64,000 nt of DNA from Symbiodinium natans (Eukaryota; Sar; Dinophyceae; Suessiales; Symbiodiniaceae): contig CAJNDS010002500.1 in NCBI GenBank assembly GCA_905221605.1, positions 81,001 through 145,000 of the forward strand. Reading direction: 5' to 3'. Position numbers and translations under genes: made by a program. The notes under the pieces are model-generated. The model was not told the DNA's origin. It was given only the letters and a program-made list of their open reading frames with translations, and ran no database searches. Below, piece after piece: positions 55,034 to 64,000 of the stretch (the first letter of the stretch is position 1; each line of letters starts with the position of its first letter).

Positions 55034-55130
55034 TTCTTGGGATGTTATACTAACAGTCCTTAATAGGGATTATAGTACCCCCATTAGGACCAATTAAGGA
55101 CTGTTAGTATAAGGAGGAACATCCCAAGAA
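55034..55130. mobile_element. 97-bp foldback element
   Basis: Outer inverted repeat TTCTTGGGATGTT (55034-55046) / AACATCCCAAGAA (55118-55130), perfect over 13 bp. Inner inverted repeat ATACTAACAGTCCTTAAT (55047-55064) / its complement (55093-55110), perfect over 18 bp. The right arm has 7 extra bases. Loop: AGGGATTATAGTACCCCCAT and following. Confidence 0.85.
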
Positions 55131-55134
55131 GAGT

Positions 55135-55222
55135 AGGGTTTAGAGTTTAGGGTTTAGGGTTTAGGGCTTAGGGCTTAGGGCTTAGGGCTTAGGGCTTAGG
55201 GCTGAGGGCTTAGGGTTTAGGG
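55135..55222 (+). repeat. TTTAGGG/CTTAGGG array
   Basis: TTTAGGG units grade into six CTTAGGG units and back. Confidence 0.92.
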
Positions 55223-57250
55223 GTTTCCTTCAATTACACTTTTGCAGACCCCGCCTTGCTCCGGCGCCTCCGCATCTGCCTCGCTTTGCCGGTTGGCAAA
55301 GGCATCGTGGATCACCCAGACTATACTTTAAGGTTGAGGGTTGGTTTAGGGACGATACTTGTAAGAATCAGAGCTACCAGAACCCTAAACCCTAAATCCT
55401 AAACTAAACCCTAGCGATGCTCATAAGAATCAAAGTGATCAGAATCAGAGAACAACAGTCAATTTCTGAGCATTAACATCATGGATGCCTCCCTACAAAA
55501 AGATAAAAAAAAAAAAAAAAACGTCTCCGACAACGTCTCAAGTCACAGAAGGCTGGGCCTGCTAAGCCCACCGGAGAAACGCGTCAAAAAACGAGGGCTC
55601 ATATGGCCTTACTTGTATATATATATATATACTTATTTTACTATCTATATTTACATATTTATATCTAATTATAGTATAGAGAAATTACGAAGAGTACGAA
55701 GAACAAACAGACTGCAATTGTCTGGGAGGCTCCGCGGCACCATTCGGGAGGCGGAAGAACAGACAAGGTTTGGGACCCTGAATTCCGGGGTCCAGATTTT
55801 CGTCCACAAAAACACGGATCTCGTTCCCGTCTCGTCCTCTATCTCGTCTCTAAACAGACCGAAAATCATCATTGTGGCCAAAAACCCAGCCAGCTTCCTC
55901 TGAAAGTTTGTTTTTGCTCCTTTCAAGCCTTACAAAATCATCTTGCAAATTGCCTGCCGGTTTCCTCTAGAAGGCTCCGGACCTCTAGAAGGCTCCGGAG
56001 CCATTCGGGAGGCTCACCACATCAACCTGCTGGGCTGCGCGAGAAAGATTTCCCGAGCATGAATAAATAATTTTGACTTTCGGACCTGTGCGAGCTCTTC
56101 CTGGCGGCTCCCAAAGAAACCTGGCTGCCAAAATGGTTTCTACAGGTCCTGAGAACAACATTTCAGTGTTTTGGCCCTTTTGTTCTGCCTCATGGCCTTA
56201 CAAGAGCCTGCCGAGCTGAGCTGGAGCCGGCCAAAGTAACTTGATCTTGGCAATATATGGTGCTGTGCAAGATGTTCTTCCCGGATGGGGGCTCAGAAGG
56301 ATCGATTGCTCCCAAGTCGAAAATGGCAGCATTTGGAACTGTGCAAGATGTTCTTGCCGGTGGAAGGGGCAAAACGATTCTTTTTTTCCCCACAAGAGCG
56401 TCGGGTAGGACTGTCCTTAGAGACCGCGTGGGCCTCTCATGGGCCTTGGAAGCCCCGAAACCTGTTCAAACTTTGCCCCCCCTTGGGCAATTAACATGGC
56501 GTGAGGAGCTCCTGTCACCGGGTCGCCGATCAAACGATTCTTTCAGGCCTTGAAAAGATTGCACGGAAGGGAGCCGAACGCCGGCTGGTGTAAATTCATC
56601 ATGCGATCATGCATCCCATGCTCTCGGAGGCCCCTATCTCGTTCTCCAATGAACGGCGCAAAGACAAAAGCCATGTCTGCTTCTCAAATGGTATTCAGGA
56701 GATGCAAAGAACAAATAAGGTCGGCTGCTCATATATGTGTGCATATGTATGTGTATATATAAATATATACTGACCCGAAACGCCAAACACAATGAGACCC
56801 CTTGCAGCCCCGCAAAAGCTTGGGACAAATACGTGGGCCTCGGGTTGCGCCTCCGATTGCAGTGGAAGTGAGTTCCTGTCCAGGACTCCCCCCAAAAACA
56901 GCCAACAACTCAGATAAACATCCAAGAACATGCTGTGGCAGCTCTGCGGGCGTTTAAAGGCAAGCATTGGTGTCGGAAAGAGTCTCAGCACGTAACAGGA
57001 ATTCTGCCTACAACGTGGCAGAAGGCCTCAGAGCGCCGCTGTCCTTGATCCCCTGGGGAAGATCGGCAGAACATCGGTCAGAATCATGATCGCCATGATA
57101 ATAGTGGTGATAATGTTAACCAATGAGAATCATGGTCGTAATCATGGCACAGGGAGAATAATGATAATCATGACAACGATCGCCGGTTCAAAGCTTGTCA
57201 AGGTTAGAGAATGGTCACCACAGAACGATGGCTCAAAAAGCTCCAGTGTT
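55223..57250. other. No firm gene; small repeats
   Basis: A minus frame at 55669-55926 (containing FGLFRDEIEDETGTRSVFLW) may be an exon. A CTCTAGAAGGCTCCGGA word is repeated in tandem near 55964-55998. ACTGTGCAAGATGTTCTTGC and a near-copy lie about 76 bp apart near 56260-56360. AT tracts near 55616-55632 and 56740-56770. Confidence 0.35.
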
Positions 57251-57254
57251 GTTT

Positions 57255-57416
57255 TCTCTTCTTATGCTGTCTGTTTGATCTTCTCGGGGGGGTTCGAAAC
57301 AGAAGCATCTGCATGCATCTGCGTGCCTGCTCTGACCACGCAAGCTCTGCAGCCATCATATGTCATACACTGTTGATCACAGCCCCCAGCCTGCTCATCC
57401 ACAAGTTTGGCATGTT
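57255..57416 (-). CDS. Candidate exon, Cys-rich
   Basis: Minus frame after a GGCAG acceptor: KHAKLVDEQAGGCDQQCMTY, then DGCRACVVRAGTQMHADASV. Four cysteines in about 15 residues suggest a small disulfide or metal-binding unit. Family unknown. Confidence 0.45.
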
Positions 57417-57920
57417 TCTGCCTCAACACAAAGCAAAACTGTAATGAAGAAGCTCACACCAAGACGCAGCTTTAATCTTCAAGCAGTCACAACGATTCCA
57501 AGTTACAGTTGGACTAGGGCTTCTTGGTTTCCACAGGTCTTGACCGGATGCGGTTGGCAGGCTGCGCTTGGGAACACAGGGCCGCTCCCTATGTACTTTT
57601 AGGCCCACGATTAATTAAACATCACACCCAAGAAAGGCGAGCCCGAACGTCAAGAGAACCCGCCCTTTAGGTGGAAATATGGGGTACCCCTAACATACCC
57701 CAAGATTGCGAAATTCTTATAGAACCCCCCCCCCCCCACCCCCCCCAAAAAAAAGGCAAAACAAGGCACAACTCGAGTTTCTGCAGCCCCCATTTGCGTG
57801 TTTTTTTTCCGGAGTATCCCCGAGCTCTTTGCAGCTGGGCTGGCGACGCGTGGGGGTCCGGCGGCGCAGGCCTGAGCACAAAGGGATTCGGAAACTTGGG
57901 TTGCATATAGGGATGTTTAG
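57417..57920. other. No gene called
   Basis: Unique sequence with a C-run at 57725-57747. Confidence 0.3.
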
Positions 57921-58236
57921 GGGCTTCAGGGTTTAGGGTTTAGGGTGAGGGTTTAGGGTTTAGGGTTCAGGGTTCTCTAGACATGAAGTCCCTCATAAAG
58001 GGTTCGTATGTAGGGGATGTAAGGCACCTGATTTCCTATTGGGCACTAGTAAGGGAAGGGACTATGGACGCGCGACCAGAGGCAATGATTTTGTAGCTAA
58101 TTTGGGCAACCACGTGCACATCCCTAGAATTAGCTCTAGCCAAGGTGCCACAAGGTGAGATTAGGGTTTAGGGTCTAGGGTCTAGGGTCTAGGGTCTAGG
58201 GTTTAGGGTTTAGGGTTTAGGGTTTAGGTTTTTCCA
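57921..58236 (+). repeat. Two short TTTAGGG arrays
   Basis: 57925-57975 and 58163-58232 (with four TCTAGGG units), about 190 bp of unique sequence between. Confidence 0.9.
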
Positions 58237-58438
58237 AACAGGTCCCCACGCAGTATTAGGCAACGATTGGGTGGCGATCGTATGCCTCGAAGCGGTGCAG
58301 TCCTATGGGAATGTCAGGTTGTTGGGGGTTTCCGAAAAGTGCCATTGTGGGCTTTGTAATCTCGACTCTGGATACAGGCTTCATGCCGAAGCACCGCATA
58401 TTCATGCTCAGGGCGCGGCGGGGAAACGATGGCTTCTT

Positions 58439-58682
58439 TCATGATTGTGACTTGGTCCTGTACTGGCATCTCGCAGGTTGATCTTTCCGTTCAAAAGCCT
58501 GGACAAACAATGAAAACTTACTAAAGTGACGGGCAGAGATGATACCTTATGATATAGTGATTGCGAAGCGCGCAACAAACCAAGCATTCGGACAGGAACG
58601 GCTTCCTTTGACATGTTGTGGGCCCAAGCGCGTATACACTCCTCAGAGATGAATCCCTTTGAAAGCAGATGCCATGTGGTTT
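58439..58682 (-). CDS. Last two exons of an unrecognised gene
   Basis: Exon 58546-58682 (after CAG) reads TTWHLLSKGFISEECIRAWA, then HNMSKEAVPVRMLGLLRASQ and SLYHK, with a GT donor. Exon 58439-58498 (after CAG with G) reads AFERKDQPARCQYRTKSQS and a TGA stop. They join at a codon boundary. Family unknown. The exon at 59418-59535 may be an earlier exon of the same gene. Confidence 0.6.
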
Positions 58683-59417
58683 CTGACTGGGGTGGGCAAC
58701 TGGCAGGCTCTTGGTTTAGGAAGGACAACATCCAGAGCCCGACGCGAATCTTCTGACAGGAAATGACCAGAAGTTGGTTTGAAAAAAAAATATCCGCGCG
58801 CAGGAATACCCCTTGGATGTGGTGCTACACTGCGCATGCTGCAGGGCACTGCGGGGCAAAGATCCCTTTGACTCTCACGTAACTTCACGGAAGGAATCAA
58901 TAGCCTTCAAGCTGGTTTCCAAGCGGCTCCTGCGGTGCCACGAGCACGCACTGATACAGGAGGAACTGCTGAAACAGGGCGCCTGGACATCAGCGGCTGC
59001 TGGTTCTTTGCTCCGCTCTTTGCTCCGCTGTCATCCGCTGTGATCTCCGTGCTTCTGTGTGGCCTGTGAGGAACTCCGTCAGCAGCCGGATCTCCGAAAG
59101 GGTGAAGACCTCGACAGCTGAGCTCCCAAAAAGGTGGAAGCCGCTTCAAGGGCCAGCAAACCCAAAAGTATCCCCAAGTCACAGGAGCCACGCGCACAAG
59201 TGATCGTTAAAGACCTTTACAAACCTTCCTTCGAAAACCTTGAGGTTGAAACCCTCTCTCGGCAGGTGCGGGCCCGGGTCGCGCACGCCCAGGGCCAAGG
59301 TTGACCCGGCTGGAACCTGGAGTTGCCAGGGCCGCTGGGCCCACTTCCAGCTGTACAAAAAAGGCATCTTTAATCAAACTTCAGAATTTCCCACCCCCAC
59401 CAGCTGAAACTGAAGAC
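58683..59417. other. Probable intron or exon-poor part of the same gene
   Basis: Minus frames at 58643-58900 and 58907-59197 are open, but no splice-consistent exon is clear. Confidence 0.3.
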
Positions 59418-59535
59418 CTCATATCTGACATGTCCCTCGGCATTTGCTTCACAAACCATCAACTGCTTCTTCTTCTTCTTCGTCTTCTTCCTTGTGCTTC
59501 GGAAGGGCTTTGCCTCATCTCGGTCGATCATCTTC
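59418..59535 (-). CDS. Exon with a lysine-rich, nuclear-signal-like motif
   Basis: Minus strand, starts after CTAG with G, GT donor. Reads KMIDRDEAKPFRSTRKKTKK, then KKQLMVCEANAEGHVRYE. The KKTKKKK run resembles a nuclear localisation signal. Family unknown. Confidence 0.55.
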
Positions 59536-59605
59536 CTAGCCGTGGTGGCGGCAGCAAAGGAGTGCGCCAGGAGTAACCTGCCATGCGACCAGACATAGAC
59601 ATGCG

Positions 59606-59665
59606 CGTTTGTGATATTATTATTCTTATTATTATTATTATTATTATTGTTATTGTTATTATTGT
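59606..59665. repeat. (ATT)n microsatellite
   Basis: ATT trinucleotides with GTT variants. Confidence 0.9.
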
Positions 59666-59884
59666 TGTTTTTGTCAGTCTGTCTGGGCCCCGGGGCTTCA
59701 GAACCGTCGAACAGAATCGCGGTTTTCCTGTGGCCTATCGGACGCTCAACATTCGGGCAGTGCCTTCAAGGGGGGGGGGGGGCACGCACTAAACGACGTG
59801 ACGCTCTGCCCAGCAACCCTCGGTGGGCCAAAGCAGAGCCCTGGAGGGAAAGGCACTCAGCCAGCACACTTAAGCCTGACGAGG

Positions 59885-60078
59885 TCAAACTTCCACTCTC
59901 AAAACACAACGTCTGGTGCGCCCCGAGGCCCCGAAGCCTTGAGGTGCGGGGGCTGTGGTGTCGAATTGCCGAAGCCCAGAATCTCCGAAAACCCTAAATC
60001 CCCGGTCTGCACTGGTGAGCTGCGGCCTTTTGAACTCCTGGAAGCATTCGTAGATGGAAGACGTCTCTCCTTACCATA
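59885..60078 (-). CDS. Possible exon, unrecognised
   Basis: Minus frame reading SSIYECFQEFKRPQLTSADR and continuing to a stop near 59888. Part may be intronic. Confidence 0.3.
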
Positions 60079-60381
60079 TGGCTCATTCTGTCAAACTGGC
60101 ACCAGCTGCACAAGAACGCTGCCCTCAACACCCTTCAGCCCCCCACCAGGGCACTAGCCACTCTTTGTTTTTTTGGCGTTGGTACAAGTTGTGCTTATTG
60201 TTCTCTCTGTTTGAAAGTTGACATTTTATGATAGGACTCCCGGTCTCATTCCGACGGCTACCAAAAGTTGGAAGAGCATGAAGACAAGCGGCAATTTCAA
60301 TTTCTCATGGATCATACAATGCTTCATTGTCAAACACATGAGCATCTGATGTATGTGCGTGTGTGACAATGTGCATGAATC
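60079..60381. other. No gene called
   Basis: Left flank of element 5; nothing recognisable. Confidence 0.3.
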
Positions 60382-60619
60382 CATATATATATATATATAT
60401 ATGCTCACCCCCCCCCCCCCCTCGACAGACCCCGGAAGCAAAAAAAGGCTGAGGGCGCGACGGACAGCATAGCTGCACACAGTAGCCAGACACGTTAACA
60501 CACAATAGAGCATATTTTTTTCGATTAGTACGGCTTTGTGTTCGCAATGAAAGATGCAGACAGATGTGAGAAGGACGCATGCTGTAAGGACCTGAACAAT
60601 TTGCTCGACATCGTGGATT

Positions 60620-61790
60620 GCTATTAATTTTAATAAGATTGCTCTTAGTTTTACTTGGGTTCCTATTAAGTTTATTAGGATTCATAGGCTTCGTATGAGT
60701 TCAATAGGAATCCTATTTAAATCAATAGGAACCCCATTAAAATGAATGAGAACCCTATTGAAATTAAGACGAGTCTTCTTTGAAAACTTAGTAAGAATCC
60801 TAGTACAATTAAGAAGAACCTGGTTGAAATACGTAGAAGCTCCTATTAAAATTTCTTGGCGTCCTAAATTCAGAGGAACCATAGGAAGGCCATTCAAATG
60901 AATAGGAACCCTTTTGAATTCATAGGAATGCTATTAAAATTAATAGGAACCCTACAAAAGAATCTATGAATTCTTTTTAAGAGTAACAGGAATCCGTGTA
61001 ACATGAAGATGAATCCTATTAAAGGATTAAGAGGAGCCAATAAAATTCTATAAAAAAAGTAATGTGGACCCTTCAAAACTTAAAACACTAAGAGTCGTAC
61101 TGTTAGAATTATAATAAACACTATTAAAACATTTAATTAACAGGATTGCTAAAAAAAACAAATGAGAGTTACAATAACATTACTTCGAGTCCAATTGAAA
61201 TGAATAGGGAACAGGATTTAAAAAGATAATCGGAGCACTGTGGAATCTAGTAGGAATCCTATGATCCTGTCAACATGAATGAGAAACCCTGTTAAAATGA
61301 ATACGAAGCCTATTCCAATTAATCAGAAGCCTTTTTAAATGAATAGGAAGCTTGTCAAAGCAAAAGGAACCCAATTAGAAATTGTAAGACATCTTATGAA
61401 AATGAATAAGAAACCTATTGAAGTTAATAGGAATATGTATAAAATTTGTTCTGAAGCTTTTTAAATTTCTAAGACTTTTATTAAAACTAACTAGGAAGAA
61501 GAATGTTATTACAATTACTCAGAATCGTATTCCAATTATTTGGCATTTGATTAAAATGAATGGGAATCAATATTAAACCCAATAAAGTCCTTTAACAGGC
61601 ATCCTTTAAAATCTAATACGAACCCCATTAAACAAATACAGGAATCCCATTGCCATTGAAAATCACTTAGAATGCTAGTAAGATGATTAGGAGCCTTGTT
61701 AATTAAATAAGGACTCCCGTTAAAGTGAACAGGAGTATTATTAAATTGAATAGGCAGCCTAAAACATAATAAGGAATCATATAAGAACCC
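60620..61790. repeat. Degenerate AATAGGAAYCC array, copy 2
   Basis: Same family as 27420-28200: words such as AATAGGAACCC, CCTATTAAAAT and AATGAATAGGAA recur irregularly. Confidence 0.85.
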
Positions 61791-61799
61791 CTGAAAAAC

Positions 61800-62945
61800 T
61801 CTTATCAAAAATCCAGTTTCTAAAAATCCAAAAATCCAAACATCCAAACATCCACCCCAAAGGTTTGGATTTTTGGAAACTCGAGCGGGAGCCTCAAAAT
61901 CCAAAAACCGAGCAAATTCCTCGAGTTTACAAAATTCCAAAAACCCAGAAAAACCCACCCCAAGGTTTGGAATTTTGGAAACTCGAGGAATTTGCTCGAT
62001 TTTTTGATTTTGAGGCTCCCGCTCGAGTTTCCAATTTCATATTTCTCATGAGTGTAGAACCCCTAAAAGAATCTCACCAAAACCAAAAAATCCAAAAATC
62101 CAAAAATCCCAACCCAAGTTTCGGATTTTTGGAAACTCGAGGAATTTGCTCAAAGTCCAAAAAAACCCAAAATTCCTCGAGTTTCCAAATTCCAAAAACC
62201 CAAAATCCCAACCCCAGTTTCGGATTTTTGGAAACTCGAGGAATTTGCTCAAAATCCAAAAAAACCCAAAATTCCTCGAGTTTCCAAAATTCCCAAAATC
62301 CAAAAATTCCACCCCCAAGGTTTGGATTTTTAGAAACTCGAGCGGGAGCCTCGAAATCCAAAAAACCCAAAATTCATCGAGTTTCCAAAATTCCAAATCC
62401 AAAAATCCCAACCCCAGTTTCGGATTTTTGGAAACTCGAGGAATTTGCTCAAAATCCAAAAAAACCCAAAATTCCTCGAGTTTCCAAAAATCCAAAAATC
62501 CAAAAATCCCAACCCCAGTTTCGGATTTTTGGAAACTCGAGGAATTTGCTCAAAATCCAAAAAAACCCAAAATTCCTCGAGTTTCCAAAAATCCGAAACT
62601 GGGGTTGGGGTTTTTGGATTTTTGGAATTTTGGAAACTCGAGGAATTTTGGGTTTTTTTTGGATTTTGAGCAAATTCCTCGAGTTTCCAAAAATCCGAAA
62701 CTGGGGTTGGGATTTTTGGATTTTTGGATTTTTGGAAACTCGGCAATTTTGGGTTTTTTTGGATTTTGAGCAAATTCCTCGAGTTTCCAAAAATCCGAAA
62801 CTTGGGTTGGGATTTTTGGATTTTTGGATTTTGGAAACTCGAGGAATTTTGGGTTTTTTTGGATTTTGAGCAAATTCCTCGAGTTTCCAAAATTGGTTTT
62901 TTTTGGAGTTTTGGATTTTTGGAAACTCGAGGAATTTTGGAGTGG
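61800..62945. repeat. CTCGAG-centred satellite that reverses orientation in the middle
   Basis: Units carry CCCCAGTTTCGGATTTTTGG, AAACTCGAGGAATTTGCTCA and AAATTCCTCGAGTTTCCAAA. At about 62592 the order flips, and CCGAAACTGGGGTTGGG starts the mirror half. Each unit is itself a hairpin around CTCGAG. Frames of over 200 codons on both strands are repeat artefacts. Confidence 0.93.
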
Positions 62946-63263
62946 TGCTCTTCCCCCCCCCCCCGCTTCCTGGACAGATCGGAAATACAATTCCGGGGTC
63001 TGTCGAGGGGGGGGGGGGTGACCATATATATGTATGTATATAGACAGATCGATAGATAGATGGATAGATAGATGGATAGATAGATGGATAGACAGATAGC
63101 ACCTAGCCGCAGTCTTGACTGTGTAATACATTCTATCTACGATCCTGAGTTTCCGGCCGATCAATCGCAACCCACAGTCACAACGTTGAAGCCCTAAACC
63201 AAAAATCTTTACAACCACGGGCCCCGGACCCAGGCGCTTTGGAGATTTCGACTTCCGGTGCCT

Positions 63264-63356
63264 TTGAACAAATATAGGGTTTAGGGTTTAGGGTGTGGGG
63301 TTTGGGGTTTGGGGTTTGGGGTTTGGGGTTTCAGGTTTAGGGTTTCAGGTTTGGGG
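63264..63356 (+). repeat. TTTAGGG/TTTGGGG array
   Basis: TTTAGGG units grade into TTTGGGG and TTTCAGG units. Confidence 0.9.
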
Positions 63357-63360
63357 CCCC

Positions 63361-64000
63361 ACTGGCTTCTCTGAATGTGTGGTATGATGGTGGAGCATGG
63401 TTCCCATGAGAACCAGCGGAGATCACCTCTTGAACGCCTGAGGCATCCAAACCGTAGCTTTGTAAACTTCGCCGCAAAAGTAAACCGGCAAGGCGGGGCA
63501 CAGTCAGCAAATAAGCCAGCAGGATTTTTGGTGAAACGACGCGCTCAGAAGAATTTTGCGAAGAAGACTACAGGCTGCGTTAATGCGTCGGACTCGTTGT
63601 GCTGTTGGGGCTTGCCACAGCCCAGCACAACACCTTAAGCTAGGTTTGTCTCGCAGCGCGCAGGACCTCTACAGTTGCATTTGTGCAGGGGGGGGCGGGG
63701 TCTTCGGAGCCTTTAAAAGGCCAAACGCGGAAAGCCTTAGCAGAACGAAGTTGTGGACTTCAATACATCTTTATAGCTTCGAAAGTCTTTGCACGGAACT
63801 TCACGGAACATCACGGAAACTTCACGGAACCGTGGAGATCCATCGAGTGCTGCGAGCAAGTTGTAAGCAAGGTGCATCATCTCCAGAATCTCCTGCAGAA
63901 TTCGGACCTTGGAAGCTCTCAGAGTTCAACACAAGTGCACCCCTTTCCATCTCCCGAAGCCCTAAAACCACAAGACGTATGAAAGAAGGACCCGGCACGG
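63361..64000. other. No gene called
   Basis: Two plus-strand frames (63375-63638, 63683-63982) are open but unrecognised. ACGGAACTTC/ACGGAACATC words repeat at 63793-63831. Confidence 0.3.

Larger units (their letters stand above)
60382..63042. mobile_element. Satellite-filled element 5, best-defined inverted ends
   Basis: Left end: (AT)n (60382-60402), GCTCACC, C-run, TCGACAGACCCCGGAAGC. Right end read inward: (AT)n (63024-63042), GGTCACC, C-run, TCGACAGACCCCGGAATTG. Sixteen inner bases (TCGACAGACCCCGGAA) match perfectly. The interior is two arrays (60620-61790 and 61800-62945) plus short unique pieces; no gene. A (GATA)n tract adjoins on the right (63043-63097). Confidence 0.75.

Noticed and set aside
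61865-63025. Overlapping frames of 200-334 codons on both strands
   Set aside because: They come from the CTCGAG-centred inverted-repeat satellite.
1-64000. Dinoflagellate spliced-leader relics near gene starts
   Set aside because: I looked for a match to the conserved 22-nt leader on both strands by eye and saw none; a proper search could still find degraded copies.

Overview
ORGANISM. The window looks like nuclear DNA of a dinoflagellate, most likely Symbiodiniaceae-like; another TTTAGGG-telomere alveolate such as a chromerid is the alternative. Four signs point there. (1) Interstitial TTTAGGG/CCCTAAA arrays occur throughout. (2) Genes are cut into very short exons whose introns start with GC, GA or GT and end in AG, nearly always followed by G. 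(3) Every coding segment I could identify with confidence lies on the minus strand, matching the one-directional gene arrays known from dinoflagellates. (4) Simple repeats, poly-G/C runs and non-coding satellites dominate. I saw no bacterial operon, CRISPR array, rRNA or convincing tRNA.

LAYOUT. 0-3.7 kb: little that can be called, apart from telomeric arrays. 3.7-19.1 kb: a duplicated locus whose blocks I call A, C and D. The right copy (A2 10.2-11.9, C2 17.3-17.9, D2 18.3-19.0) carries an intact-looking DYRK-type protein kinase gene, rebuilt here as 20 exons (stop at 12070, first recognised exon near 19110, minus strand). The left copy (A1, C1, D1) has lost most kinase exons and keeps two damaged ones. 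It also holds about 3.1 kb absent from the right copy, with a 367-codon gene of unknown function (6992-8095). 20.1-21.7 kb: a multi-RRM RNA-binding protein gene. 22.8-23.5 kb: exons of an unknown gene, with telomeric arrays and a foldback element in its introns. 25.8-31.1, 38.0-41.8 and 60.4-63.0 kb: satellite-filled elements bounded by terminal inverted repeats. 31.5-33.3 kb: a 35-bp satellite. 33.5-36.7, 43.5-46, 49-50.5 and 57-60 kb: scattered minus-strand exons of unrecognised genes. 47.2-48.7 kb: an intronless gene with a NYN (PIN-like) nuclease domain.

MAIN NEW OBSERVATION. Five stretches of about 0.9-2.9 kb (25.8-28.3, 28.65-31.06, 38.0-38.85, 38.88-41.79, 60.38-63.04) start and end in an (AT)n tract followed inward by a short motif (consensus GSTCACC) and, in four of the five, a poly-C run. 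In four of the five, the two ends also share an element-specific inverted repeat. They encode no protein I can see and are filled with tandem repeats, several of which reverse orientation in the middle so that the whole array could fold back. I know of no named family that matches.

HOW THE PARTS RELATE. The genes (kinase, RRM protein, NYN nuclease) have no obvious common pathway; they look like independent members of a unidirectional array. The repeats are informative because the duplicated kinase locus gives 'before and after' pairs: a telomeric array and a small foldback element can each be compared with a paralogous site that lacks them.
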